From: Myxococcales bacterium
Lineage (GTDB): Bacteria > Myxococcota_A > UBA9042 > GCA-2863065
NCBI GenBank assembly: GCA_018780435.1
Contig: JADMJS010000211.1
Location: forward strand, 1-51,540
Reading direction: 5' to 3'
Length of the DNA: 51,540 nucleotides
Shown here: positions 1-9,931 of the stretch, piece by piece
Numbering within the stretch: position 1 is the stretch's first letter
Layout of the letters: each line of letters opens with the position of its first letter
Made by a program: the position numbers and the translations under genes
The notes under the pieces: model-generated
Seen by the model: only the letters and a program-made list of their open reading frames with translations
Database searches by the model: none
What the model was told of the DNA's origin: nothing

Positions 1-90
1 ATCCCGAGCGGCACCTGGACGGCGACCGCCACGCTGACCGATCTCGGGGGCAACACCACGACGGAGACGGCGTCGGTGACGATGCCCTGA
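1..90 (+). CDS. 3' end of a PA14-lipoprotein paralog (partial)
   Basis: The first 29 codons read in frame to a TGA at 88-90 and match, with only two residue changes, the C-terminal end of the PA14 lipoprotein encoded at 9928-11670. The upstream part lies outside the window, so it cannot be told whether this copy is intact. The 50 bases after the stop also resemble those after the degenerate copy at 12635-12850, so the repeat extends past the gene. Confidence 0.8.
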   Translation: MPSGTWTATATLTDLGGNTTTETASVTMP

Positions 91-573
91 GCGGCGGAGC
101 CACACCGCGACGGCTTGACCTGATGGTCAAGCCCCATCATTCACTGGAGATGCGGTCAAGACTCGTAAGTATCGGTGGAAGCAGCGGGGGCCGATCATGG
201 CCCGACGACCTACGCTACGTTCAGAGGGGCCCATCTATGCGCTGTCTTCGAGGGCGACGAGGTTGCTGACCGTCAGATGGTCGACAAACGGATGACCGCC
301 AGCTCCTGCTTGATGGCTTCTTTGAAATCGACCGACTTCGTGAGGCGCGCGTCCCGGTAAGTGCAAAGGCGATGGGTCCACTCCAGATTCGACCAACACG
401 GCAGGAGCGGCGAGGACCCGGTGTCGAAGCACGTCTCCCGAAGTCCGCGATGAACGGCCATCTCTCTGGGCGTTCGCTGGCGTGCCCCCAGGCCGTCAGG
501 ATTGAACTGGCTCTTGCCAGGACAATCTTCGCCCTGGTAGCGTGGAATGGGTGTTCGTTGCTGGGCCCAAAAT
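91..573. other. Intergenic stretch, no gene recognised
   Basis: Apart from the first 50 bases, which belong to the PA14-tail repeat, I see no convincing coding region, RNA or mobile element. Short open frames on both strands lack any recognisable family signature or good ribosome site. It presumably holds the promoter for the downstream large gene. Confidence 0.5.
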
Positions 574-582
574 GGAGGGGAG
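574..582 (+). promoter_or_regulatory. Strong ribosome binding site in the wrong frame for the next gene
   Basis: GGAGGGGAG sits with its GGAGG core five bases before an ATG at 584. That ATG frame gives a basic, hydrophobic start (MTRLAVHWFSVAGG) but stops at 665-667, while the long gene is open in another frame from 597. It looks like the true start of the long gene, separated from it by a frameshift or a sequencing error. Confidence 0.55.
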
Positions 583-611
583 CATGACGCGACTAGCTGT
601 TCATTGGTTCA

Positions 612-3600
612 GTGTGGCAGGGGGCACTATGCCTGCTCAGCCCGATGGTCGCGTCCGCGTTGGGTGAACCCTGCGCGACGGTCGCGGACTGCTCCGTGCC
701 CGCGCCTTGTGTTGTCGCGACCTGCAAGGCGGGCGCGGGTAACGCCGTCTCCACCTGCGGTCTCGCTTGGCCGGACTTGAGCACCCCCACCGCCACCAAG
801 AACACGTGCGAGTGGAGTGAGTACAAGGAGTGTCACTCGTTTGCGCTCGATTGCCGCCAAGAGGCACCTGAACCCTGCGTCGAAATCCCACTCACGCAGC
901 ATGAACGCTGTGGGAGGTTTCAGACGGCGCCTGATACCAGCGCCCGGCTCGCCTTCTGTGAAGCGGCCGGGAACTCCTCGGCGTGCGTCGAATACTACGG
1001 CCCCGAGTTCGGGGCTCAGTTCGAAACGGACTGCTCCGTCTTCACTCCTCTTCAATGCGAGGACCCAGTCACGACGGGTCGACGCTGCCGACTCGTCGGC
1101 GGGGAGTGCCAACCGGCGCCCTGCGCAGGCTCCGTGGAATCCGAATGCAAGAAGGACAAGCGCTGCGGCTGGGTTGCCGCCAAACAGGACGAGCCGGCCC
1201 ACTGTGCAGGTCTGGCGTGTTGTGACGACGGCCTCGCCGAGACGATCGGCGATCGGATCATCGGCGTCTCGGGGTCGACCGCACAGTGCCTCGGCATTCA
1301 GTGGGATGATGGGAATCCGTGTACTCGGGATTCGTTCGACAATGGGGTCCCCCAAGCGGTAGCCATTCTCGATAGCTTCGTAGGAATGCCTGGCTGTCCC
1401 AGCCTCGCCAACTGCTTCCTGGCCCTACCGTGCGACGACGGCAACCCATGTACCCTCCTCGATCGGTGCGGCGGTCCAGACGGAACACAGTGCGCGGGCG
1501 ATCCTGTCGTCACGACCTCCCCGGAGGTCTTCACCCAACACGGCTGCCAAGTGTTGATGTGCGACGAAGAGGGCCGGGCTTGGTATCAGGCTCGCCCTCT
1601 CGCCTCCTGCCACAACGGAGATCCCTGCACCCTTCCAGGGACTTGCTCCCCCAATGGTACGTGTTCCGCCGGCGATCCCGTCGACTGCACGGATGACGAC
1701 CCCTGCACGGCCGGAGAGTACTGCGACCCCGCGAGCGGGTGCGTACTGCCACCCGCGGTGGACGGAACGCCTTGCTCGGACGAGAACCCCTGTACCGCGA
1801 ACGACCAGTGTATCGCCGGGCTCTGCGAGGGTGGGGCGGTGCTCCCTTGTGACGACGAAGATCCGTCGACCTCCGATCACTGTGACTTCTCCACGGGCGA
1901 CTGTGTTCACCGCCCCATTGTGCCGAGCGCGCCTTCCTTGCCGGACGTCCGAGTGGACTTCGACGGGCTGATCGTCCCCGAAGAGGTCGGCACGGTAAAA
2001 GAACGGATCTCGGGCACCTCGGACTACTCGACGGTGCAGACGATCGAGTGGTGTCCAATCGAGGTGTTCACCGCCAAGGCGTCCGACGCAGCCCCAGCTT
2101 GCGGGCTGGGTCCGGCAGGCGATCCCGACTGTGGGCCCCTCGCAGCTCCCACCTGTCTGCTCTTCGATCCCGACGACTGCCCCGCTGGCTTCTGCTCTTC
2201 CACCCAGGTTCACGTGGTGAACCGCTTCGCGGGGCGAACCCCCCTGGCGGCGGCGACGCTGGAGCGCAGTCTCCTGGCGGTCAACGCCAGGCAGGTCTTC
2301 GGGTCGCCGCAGGGCCAGTCCGATCTGGTGGGGACGGTCGGGCTCTGGTTCGCGCTGGATTCCGTGTACGGGACGGACGGGCTCGGCCGAGTGACGCTCC
2401 TCGACACCAACGCGACCGGAGACGGCCCCGAGATCACACCGAAGGAATGGCGGATTCGTCTCGAGATCGGCCACAGCCTTCAGACTTGCGTCGGCGATCG
2501 CCAGGATGAATCCGGTAGCGGCGGGGGAGCGTGTCAGGCCGGAAGGAATATGAGACACGTGAACGCGTGGTTCGCGTACGGGGGCGATCCCGATGGCCCG
2601 CCGACGACGACACGGCTGCTTCAGCTTCCTATTCACGACTGGACCAACCGATCCTGGCACCACGTCGCGTTGGTCCTGCGCGAGACCGAGCTGTGTCTGG
2701 TGCTCGACGGCACGACCTGGGCCTGTGCGGCGCGTCCGCCGGACTTCTTGCCCCACTCCGAGCTGCCTGACTATCTCTACGTGCTGGGGCGCGCCCGCCC
2801 GGAGCTTTCGGGTCTGGAAGACCGTGCCGGTCGGCAGGTTCGCCTCGACCGGCTGGAGTCCTTTCGGACGGCCCTCACGGCCGCCGATGTGGCCACTTGG
2901 TTCGCGTCTGGGGTCGAGGCCGGCCCGATATTGCAGGCGGGCAATCTCGAGCTGACGTTGACGGGTAAGCACGATGGCTACGGGATTCGAAGCATCAGGG
3001 ACCGTCGGACCGGACAGATCCTGACAACCCGTGCGCCGACCCGCGCGCTCTGGAGCGTCCGTCTCATCCCGCGCCATGATCTCCATACCGGGCTCTATGA
3101 TCCCTCCCCCGAGGTCAAAGCCCTTGGCAAGCCTGCGGTGTACTCGCCCGCTTTCGACAACCTCAACAGCTCTGAAAGCGGTTTCCAGGTCGGCCGCCGG
3201 AGCTCGGACATCGCGAGTCCCTGGTCCTTCTTCATCGACAACCTATCCGTCGCGGTGCCTAGCCAGCCCGAGATCACTTCCACAACTGGCTCTGATGGCT
3301 CGACGCACCTCTGGATCCAGTACCATGACGTTCCGCTGCCCTCCCCCAGCGTCTTCGACCGGGAGAGCAGCGCGGCGTCCGACATCAACTTGCCGCCCCT
3401 GCTGCAAGATCCGATGAGCGGTGCGAGTTCGGATGCATCGAGCTGCGAGGGGCCCGGATGCCCTCAGGCGGGCCGGCTCGAGACCGTGCTCGTGCATCTG
3501 TGGACTGTCCCCGGCGATCCGCTGCTGCGCGGGCAGATTCTCGTGGACCTGGAGTCCGACTATTGGTCACTCGCCGAGACCGAGTTCCCGATCCTGGACG

Positions 3601-6098
3601 GGGTCGCTCGCCAAGGGGCCGGGGTTGGCGCCTTTCCACGTCTCGTATTGCCCGACAACAACCTGGGGCGCGACGTCGAGGTGCCCACCGCCCAGATTCG
3701 GTGCCAGAACTGCGGTGCTTGCTCGGTTGCGCCATACAGCTGTCCCGAGGGCAACGGCTCCGTCGACGCGAACGGGGCGTGCGTTTCCTGCGACGCACCC
3801 ACTGAGAACGTCGCCCTGTTCGGCAATGGGCCGCAGCCGCGAATCTACCCGAGCCGTCACATGAGCATGCCGTTCGTGGGCGTCTATGATGGAGCCTCCG
3901 AAATCGGCGGGCTCTTCCTTGCAGTCGCCGGCAATCGGGGGCGGCTGTCCCATTTTCCGATTCGCCGCGGCGTGAGCATCGCCACCGATGCCACTACGGG
4001 CGCACACGACCGGGTAGCGCCTCCCGAACCCTGGCTCCGATTCTCGATCGTCGACGTGGCCGAAGGCGCAGGCGAGCCGGGCAACGACACCAGCATTGAC
4101 GCGTGGGACGGTCACACCGTCGCGCTCGCACTTCAGGATGGAAACTGGTTCGACTTCGCCAGCCGATACCGGTCTATCGCGATGACGGCGCCTTGGATGG
4201 CCGAGCGGCTAGCGCTGCGGACCGATGTGCCGTCCTGGCTCACGCAGGCCGGTTACTACACCACCGCGACCCGGCGGGACGACCCAGTCAATGAGACCCG
4301 GGCACTCGCCGAGCTCGGCCTGCCTGCGGACTTGCAGCTGACTGAGCTGCGCGCGTGGACTCGCTCCGACGCCGTGGGCGCCTACTTCGACGACCAGACA
4401 AACGGCAACGACACGCCGTTCCTGGGCGATACCCCGGACTACACGACTCCCGACTACGACTGGGTGCGACTCTACAATGGCCTGAATCGGCGCCGATTTC
4501 CCGCACTGGGCTTCAGCAGCATGTTGACGACGGACGGCACGGATCCGCAAGGGATCTGGCAGCGCGGCGGACCGGTCTCACTTTACACCAACCCGGCGCT
4601 CATCGATCTCGGGCGAGAGTGGGCCACGGCTCCGGGCCTCATGAGCGTCTTCTACCGGGGCCCCGACTGGTGGCCCGTTCGCGAAGCGATGCTGCCCAAA
4701 GATGAGACTGGTCTCGTGAAGGTTCGGGTCGAGTTTGGCGATCCAGCATCGCCGCTGGCGTTCTTCTCCGGAGTCACGGCCGGGAAAGCCAGTATTACGC
4801 ATGCCAGTGGCAAGTCCGTGTCGTGGCCGGTGGGGGTGGGGGCGGGGCCGGCGAACGCAGGTCTCGACCACCAAGCTCCCATCAGCCTTCACGAACTCCC
4901 ACTTGGGGAGCCGCCGATCAATCCTCAGTCGGACTCGCTGGAGCCCACCACAGACCCCACGCCTCGACCCGACTACCGGTGCGACACGTGTAAGATCAAC
5001 TCGGACACCCACTATGGTTGCCCGGGTCATCCTTCCTTTCGCTCCGTCATCGTGAACCAGCTCACGAAGTTCGGTCGACTGCCCGTCGATCCCTTTCACA
5101 ATCATCCGGTGCAGGGTCTCTACATCGACCAAGTGGGCACGGTGTCACCGCGGCGCTGTGACTCCAGTGCCCACGGGGGTCCTGGAGGACATCGGCCGGG
5201 CGGTGGCACCTACTGGACCGACGGATGGCGCTCTATCCTCGGTGAGATCCGGAGCAGCTTGCGCGCCACGCATCCCGATGCGGGCATTTACGGCGAGGGA
5301 TTCAACGAGGTCCTGGTCGGGATCCAGGATGGCTTCCTGGTCCTTCACGACGCCGGAGCGGATGTGGTCCCTCTGGCCCAGGTCGTCTACCACGACCGCG
5401 CACAGTTTATCGGCAGATACACACAGCCCGCGTCGGAGACGGTCGCCGTTCGTGATGTCGTCGCGTTTCAGAGCTTCACGTTCGCCAACGGGAGCATGGC
5501 GGGCGGCGTCTACGGCCCTTACGTGACGCCGGCATCGCCGGCCCGCGGCTACTTGCGCCATCTCGCATACTGGAGGCGGCTCTACCCCGATGCGGCCGTG
5601 TATGGGCGGATGGAGCGTCCACCGGCCCTATCTCAGCTCGGCGTGGCGACCTCCAGCACCAGCTGCGCCCTGGATACGACAGGGACTGCCGCTGGAGTCA
5701 GCGTCACCTCGCTGCCCAGCGGAACCAGCACCCAGCCCTTGGATGTCGAATCGCGCTTTGTAAAGAACAAAGACACTCAGGATAGGACGATCATCCTTCC
5801 CATGGCGATCGCGGGTGCCTTCACCACGCGTCCGGGTAACTATGTGATCACGATAGCGTCTTCGGACGACAATCAGGCGCGCCAAGTGATCCTGACTTTC
5901 CGCCCCGATCACGAGCCGACGTCCGCCGCAGACGTGACCGTTCGGGTTCGAAATATCGGAGTCCCCTTTGCGTACGGTCCAAGCCTCGGTCCTGCGGTCC
6001 AAGTGCCCGTGGTGGAGGGGCAGGTCGTCCTGAACGTCTCCCTTCCTGCGTGTGCAGCTGCCCAGCTCGAGGTCACGATGGGCACGGCGGCGCCATGA
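612..6098 (+). CDS. Large secreted Cys-rich / LamG / glycosidase-like protein
   Basis: This 1828-residue protein is probably exported. Residues 1-420 carry Cys-rich modules of the type CDDGNPCT...C, common in myxobacterial surface proteins. About 570-770 is a LamG/concanavalin-like lectin fold (includes WHHVALVLRETELCLVLDG). About 1190-1650 resembles the TIM-barrel glycosidase-like family DUF6259, with the conserved-looking segments GLYIDQVG (about 1501) and IYGEGFNE (about 1560), whose acidic residues are candidate catalytic groups. The end is beta-rich. A role in polysaccharide binding or cleavage is inferred. The GTG at 612 is the first usual start in this frame, but the better signal peptide and ribosome site are at 584 in another frame, so the 5' end is uncertain. 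The stop overlaps the next start by four bases. Confidence 0.8.
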   Translation: MWQGALCLLSPMVASALGEPCATVADCSVPAPCVVATCKAGAGNAVSTCGLAWPDLSTPTATKNTCEWSEYKECHSFALDCRQEAPEPCVEIPLTQHERCGRFQTAPDTSARLAFCEAAGNSSACVEYYGPEFGAQFETDCSVFTPLQCEDPVTTGRRCRLVGGECQPAPCAGSVESECKKDKRCGWVAAKQDEPAHCAGLACCDDGLAETIGDRIIGVSGSTAQCLGIQWDDGNPCTRDSFDNGVPQAVAILDSFVGMPGCPSLANCFLALPCDDGNPCTLLDRCGGPDGTQCAGDPVVTTSPEVFTQHGCQVLMCDEEGRAWYQARPLASCHNGDPCTLPGTCSPNGTCSAGDPVDCTDDDPCTAGEYCDPASGCVLPPAVDGTPCSDENPCTANDQCIAGLCEGGAVLPCDDEDPSTSDHCDFSTGDCVHRPIVPSAPSLPDVRVDFDGLIVPEEVGTVKERISGTSDYSTVQTIEWCPIEVFTAKASDAAPACGLGPAGDPDCGPLAAPTCLLFDPDDCPAGFCSSTQVHVVNRFAGRTPLAAATLERSLLAVNARQVFGSPQGQSDLVGTVGLWFALDSVYGTDGLGRVTLLDTNATGDGPEITPKEWRIRLEIGHSLQTCVGDRQDESGSGGGACQAGRNMRHVNAWFAYGGDPDGPPTTTRLLQLPIHDWTNRSWHHVALVLRETELCLVLDGTTWACAARPPDFLPHSELPDYLYVLGRARPELSGLEDRAGRQVRLDRLESFRTALTAADVATWFASGVEAGPILQAGNLELTLTGKHDGYGIRSIRDRRTGQILTTRAPTRALWSVRLIPRHDLHTGLYDPSPEVKALGKPAVYSPAFDNLNSSESGFQVGRRSSDIASPWSFFIDNLSVAVPSQPEITSTTGSDGSTHLWIQYHDVPLPSPSVFDRESSAASDINLPPLLQDPMSGASSDASSCEGPGCPQAGRLETVLVHLWTVPGDPLLRGQILVDLESDYWSLAETEFPILDGVARQGAGVGAFPRLVLPDNNLGRDVEVPTAQIRCQNCGACSVAPYSCPEGNGSVDANGACVSCDAPTENVALFGNGPQPRIYPSRHMSMPFVGVYDGASEIGGLFLAVAGNRGRLSHFPIRRGVSIATDATTGAHDRVAPPEPWLRFSIVDVAEGAGEPGNDTSIDAWDGHTVALALQDGNWFDFASRYRSIAMTAPWMAERLALRTDVPSWLTQAGYYTTATRRDDPVNETRALAELGLPADLQLTELRAWTRSDAVGAYFDDQTNGNDTPFLGDTPDYTTPDYDWVRLYNGLNRRRFPALGFSSMLTTDGTDPQGIWQRGGPVSLYTNPALIDLGREWATAPGLMSVFYRGPDWWPVREAMLPKDETGLVKVRVEFGDPASPLAFFSGVTAGKASITHASGKSVSWPVGVGAGPANAGLDHQAPISLHELPLGEPPINPQSDSLEPTTDPTPRPDYRCDTCKINSDTHYGCPGHPSFRSVIVNQLTKFGRLPVDPFHNHPVQGLYIDQVGTVSPRRCDSSAHGGPGGHRPGGGTYWTDGWRSILGEIRSSLRATHPDAGIYGEGFNEVLVGIQDGFLVLHDAGADVVPLAQVVYHDRAQFIGRYTQPASETVAVRDVVAFQSFTFANGSMAGGVYGPYVTPASPARGYLRHLAYWRRLYPDAAVYGRMERPPALSQLGVATSSTSCALDTTGTAAGVSVTSLPSGTSTQPLDVESRFVKNKDTQDRTIILPMAIAGAFTTRPGNYVITIASSDDNQARQVILTFRPDHEPTSAADVTVRVRNIGVPFAYGPSLGPAVQVPVVEGQVVLNVSLPACAAAQLEVTMGTAAP

Positions 6099-8992
6099 AG
6101 GCGATATGCGGCGTCACCGCCTCACTTGGACCGTATTGGGGCTCGGCAGTGTATGCGCTCCTTTTTGGCCTCGCTGTGGGGTGTATCGGTGACGTCGACT
6201 GGGCGCCGCAGGGGGGGGCAGATTCGGAGCTGCCCGAGGTCGCCATAGAGACCCTCCCTGGCGTAGGCGACAGCGCGAGTCCAGACGGCGCCGACAGCAC
6301 TGCGCTGGAGGATTCCGTGTCTTCACTCGATCAGTGGGGAGTAGGCGATAGTACCGACGGAAGCCAGGTCATCGACGTGGAACCTCTGTTGGATGTCCAA
6401 TCGACCGATGTCGAATCGAGCGACACTTCGATTGAGCCGCCGGATGCCTCAGCGGGCGACAGTGACACGAGTGACGGTTCCGATCCGCTCCCGAGCTGTA
6501 TGACGGGCGGCAAGACATCCGTATCGGACCCCACCTTCCAATGGGTTCGTCCGGGGCTACACCTTCGCAACGGTCTCCTCTACGACCTGGATGGTGACGG
6601 TCTCCAGGACATTCTCACGGGCTCCAAGTGTTGGCGCCAAGTCCCATCGTTGGCGGGGCCCTCATTTGTGCTCGAGATGAACATGGCGCCATGCGGTTCT
6701 AGCAACGACGACATCCAGTATTTTACTATCAATGGAATGAAGGGTTTTTTTGGAAGCGACTTCAATGTCCTCAATGTTACCTTAGAGCTGAGCCCTGGGT
6801 CGTTTTCTCAGTGGAACCCGCTATTCGACGACCTAGATAATCAGAACTTTCAAACCCGGCTCGGCGACGTTACTGGAGACGGGATCGCGGAGATCATCGC
6901 TTGGGATATCTCTGATGTTCACATAGCTGAACTGCTTCCGACTGGGGAGTTTCTGACGCATTGGAGCACTGATGGCTATCAGCAGTACTTCAAGATGGAG
7001 GGGCTTTTGGTCGAGGATCTAACCGGAGACGGTTTTGCAGACGCGATCAGTCGTGACCTCTACGTCAATCAGGGAGACCTAACATTCAATAAGGCCGACT
7101 TTCTCCCCAAGCTGCCTGATCAGGAGTTCCTCCCTGAACTCCAGTGGCGCGACCTCGAAGCCGACGGCACCCCCGAACTCATGACCTACCGTCGACCGAC
7201 CGACGAGGTTCTGGTGGCGACGCCAGGCGTCGGAGGCGCGCTCCCGACGTACACCTTCATCCCCAATCCGTTCCCAGGGATGGCCGTGTCGTATGTCGGT
7301 GACCTCAACCAAGATGGGCGCCTGGATCGAGTATTGACGGGGGATCTCGGGCTCCGGGTCGACTACGGGCAGGTGGGTGGCGGCTGGTCGACGGTCCTGG
7401 AGACCGATGACGCCAGAGGCTTCGACACCGAGGTGATGGTTTTTGATCTGGAGGGAGAAGGGCGGCTCGACCTCGTGATTACGGACCAGGGTCCACATCC
7501 TGAGCTCGCCAGCCAGCCGCTCTCGGTCGTCTTCATGCAGGATGCCGACGGCGGCTGGCGGTCCCTCAGGCCGGCGAGCTCCCAGCGCACGAGGATGGAG
7601 GGAGAGGCTCCGAAGCCGATCAACAATGTGTGGGGACTGCCTGGGGGAGAGTCGCAGAAGCTGGCTCACGATCTGAACCAGGATGGCTGCGACGACCTCA
7701 TCCTCCTCAATGGTGCGCTGTCCATCGTGATTAGTCGGTGCGATGGCACCTTCGAGCGGCCTGTCGTCTCCAGCTATGGTGTCGGCAAGCCTTGGAACTT
7801 CGACACCTTGTCTGAGATGTTCGAACTCGTGGACGTGAACGCCGACGGCTATGATGATGCTGTAGTTCGCTGGCCGCTCGGGAGCCCCTTCTGCGAACTC
7901 GACGGCGAGAGCGAGGCGAACGCCGGGGTCCTACTGGCGACGCCCGAAGGACGCTTCGGCGCTATGGTCACCTTCCCCGTCAAGGTTCGAGCTGGTTTCG
8001 CGCTCGCGGACGTCGACGGCAACGGCCGCCTCGATGTCATCACCCCTGTGATCGAGGCCGAAGGGGAGTACCCGAAGCCGGGCGCCTTCTGTGACGGCAA
8101 CGAGTCATCGGAGCAGGTGTCCTCGGCAGTCGATTGTTGCTCTAGCCTCAGCGGGGAGGTCCAGGTCATTCTCCAGTCAATGAGCGGTGAGTGGACGGCA
8201 CTGCCACCGAACGACATCGTAGGCACGGATCTGTGCGGCTTGCCGACACCCTGGGCCGCGACGACCGGCTCGGGGATCATCGGCGAGCATGGCTCGAGCC
8301 GATTCCTTCCCCTGACCATCGCGTCGGTCGACATGACCGGCGACGGCCATCTCGACCTCGTGATCGGTGCTGACCAGGTTAGAGCGAGCCTCGAGTACAC
8401 GGTCTACGAAACGGAGCCGGGCTGGGAGTACGGCATTTTTGACTCCCTCTATGAGATGGTGGGTGAGTCTGCCTTCGTAGTCGTAGCGGGCGATGGCACA
8501 GGGCACTTCGGGCCCATCATCGACGTGAAGAGTATGACGCAGGGCCGACTGACGAAAGCGCGCACGCTAGACTGGGACCAGGACGGTGACGACGACGTGA
8601 TGATGTCGAGCGGCGGGAACGTGTTCGTCGTGGTGAACACGCAGAGCCCGCCTGCGAGCCCAGCTGTGTGCTCCCTCTGGCCCCCTGTGACCTCCTTGCA
8701 GGTCCTGGAACTCGGCTATCCTGGCTTGCTCAGCCCAGCCAACTGGAACGGCGACGGCTGCCCCGACTACCTCTCGCCTTACCAGCCGGTGTGGGGCCAG
8801 GGCGCCCCAGGGATCTGGCTGGGCAACGACGGGCTCCCGGTGGTGGGTACAAGCCCGTCTATCGAAGGAAACTGGGGCCGCCCATGCGCGGGCGACTTCA
8901 ACGGCGACGGCAAGGACGATCTCGCCATCACGATGTCCAATGACTACATCACCATCCTTCTCAACACGACTGGGGAGGTGACGTCGCCGTGA
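6095..8992 (+). CDS. FG-GAP/VCBS beta-propeller lipoprotein
   Basis: The ATG at 6095 overlaps the previous stop (ATGA), which fixes the start and implies translational coupling; no clear ribosome site precedes it. The 965-aa product has a signal peptide ending in a lipobox (LAVGC) and then a tether of about 110 residues rich in Asp, Ser and Thr. The rest is at least ten integrin-alpha-like calcium-binding loops, such as DLDGDGLQD, DVTGDGIAE, DLNQDGRLD, DMTGDGHLD and DFNGDGKDD, which predict one or two seven-bladed propellers. Such propellers usually bind ligands or scaffold other surface proteins. Partnership with the upstream glycosidase-like protein is inferred from coupling. Parts of this gene are visibly more AT-rich (for example 6718-6785) than the neighbours, possibly reflecting transfer. 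Confidence 0.85.
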   Translation: MKAICGVTASLGPYWGSAVYALLFGLAVGCIGDVDWAPQGGADSELPEVAIETLPGVGDSASPDGADSTALEDSVSSLDQWGVGDSTDGSQVIDVEPLLDVQSTDVESSDTSIEPPDASAGDSDTSDGSDPLPSCMTGGKTSVSDPTFQWVRPGLHLRNGLLYDLDGDGLQDILTGSKCWRQVPSLAGPSFVLEMNMAPCGSSNDDIQYFTINGMKGFFGSDFNVLNVTLELSPGSFSQWNPLFDDLDNQNFQTRLGDVTGDGIAEIIAWDISDVHIAELLPTGEFLTHWSTDGYQQYFKMEGLLVEDLTGDGFADAISRDLYVNQGDLTFNKADFLPKLPDQEFLPELQWRDLEADGTPELMTYRRPTDEVLVATPGVGGALPTYTFIPNPFPGMAVSYVGDLNQDGRLDRVLTGDLGLRVDYGQVGGGWSTVLETDDARGFDTEVMVFDLEGEGRLDLVITDQGPHPELASQPLSVVFMQDADGGWRSLRPASSQRTRMEGEAPKPINNVWGLPGGESQKLAHDLNQDGCDDLILLNGALSIVISRCDGTFERPVVSSYGVGKPWNFDTLSEMFELVDVNADGYDDAVVRWPLGSPFCELDGESEANAGVLLATPEGRFGAMVTFPVKVRAGFALADVDGNGRLDVITPVIEAEGEYPKPGAFCDGNESSEQVSSAVDCCSSLSGEVQVILQSMSGEWTALPPNDIVGTDLCGLPTPWAATTGSGIIGEHGSSRFLPLTIASVDMTGDGHLDLVIGADQVRASLEYTVYETEPGWEYGIFDSLYEMVGESAFVVVAGDGTGHFGPIIDVKSMTQGRLTKARTLDWDQDGDDDVMMSSGGNVFVVVNTQSPPASPAVCSLWPPVTSLQVLELGYPGLLSPANWNGDGCPDYLSPYQPVWGQGAPGIWLGNDGLPVVGTSPSIEGNWGRPCAGDFNGDGKDDLAITMSNDYITILLNTTGEVTSP

Positions 8993-9079
8993 AGCCGCAC
9001 TCCTGCCCGACAAAAAGCACCAAAGACTACGGAGTGAGGGCGGTGAGTCTCGACCTATGGGCGTCACGCGGGTTAGCCG

Positions 9080-9931
9080 ATGACCGACAGCCCCGATTCA
9101 CCGCTCGCGTTCCTCTCGAACGGCGGCTACGACGTGACGAGCTCGCTGGTCGCGCCGACCCGCGTCGGGAGCCCGAGCGTCCTCACCAAGCTCGCGTGGC
9201 CGAACCGCATCGACCCCGACAAGCCGGACGGCACCTATCACAGCGTCGACACTTGGGACCGCGTACAGACCGCACGCGCCGAGCGCCTCTCGCGACTGCA
9301 GGCCGCTGCGAAGCTGCCCCGTGAGGCCAAGTCCTTGTCTTTGCTGTATAGTGCGCGTCTCGGCAACTCGGATCTGCGCCTCCTGAGCGAGGTGCTCCCG
9401 CCGACCCTGGACACGTCGAACAACCCGCTGAAGCGCCAGGCCCAGCTCGCCGTCGCTGCCTACAAAGCGGGGCTCGCCGTCAGCGCGAACCTCACCATCG
9501 GCGGCTTCGACACCCACGGCAACCACGACCAGAACCACTACCCGCGCCTGCAGGCTCTGACCGAAGGCGTCGACTTCTTGATGCAGGAAGCCGAACGCCA
9601 GGGGGTGGCGGACAAGGTCGTCGTCATCATCGGCTCCGACTTTGGCCGTACGCCTTGGTACAACGAGGGCAACGGCAAGGACCACTGGTCCATCACGTCG
9701 ATGGCCTTCATGGGCCCCGGGATCCCGGGGGACCGGGTCATCGGCACCACCGACGCCTATCACAAACCCATCGCGGTCGACCCAGACACACTCCAGCCCA
9801 AAGCGAGCGGCGGGATCCGAATCACGCCCGAACACGTCCACAAGGCGCTACGCCACCTCGCCGGACTCGACCTGAACCCCGTCGCGCAGCGCTTCCCGCT
9901 GAACGCCGCCCTGTTGCCGCTCTTCACATGA
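9080..9931 (+). pseudogene. DUF1501 family protein, lacking its N-terminal part
   Basis: The 283 codons match the C-terminal two thirds of DUF1501 proteins (alkaline-phosphatase/sulfatase-like fold, usually exported by Tat and about 400-500 aa). Visible family motifs are the metal-site-like GGFDTHGNHDQNH and SDFGRTP...GKDHW. The reading frame is closed by a TAG at 9074-9076 and no Tat signal or N-terminal core is present, so about 150 or more residues are missing. The break lies 90 bases after the FG-GAP gene, suggesting that the block carrying the two preceding genes replaced the 5' half. Internal translation from 9080 cannot be excluded because the frame is otherwise intact and still overlaps the next gene by ATGA. 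Confidence 0.75.

Noticed and set aside
235..461. Small minus-strand frames in the first intergenic region
   Set aside because: Two overlapping frames of 62-65 codons have no recognisable family or ribosome site, so no gene was called.
93..1321. RCC1-like repeats in the giant protein (its residues, not window bases) as a eukaryotic chromatin factor
   Set aside because: RCC1-type propellers are widespread in bacterial surface proteins; the export signal and Cys modules place the protein outside the cell.
9655..9927. 5' extension of the PA14 gene frame
   Set aside because: It lies inside the DUF1501 gene in another frame; the signal peptide starts exactly at 9928.
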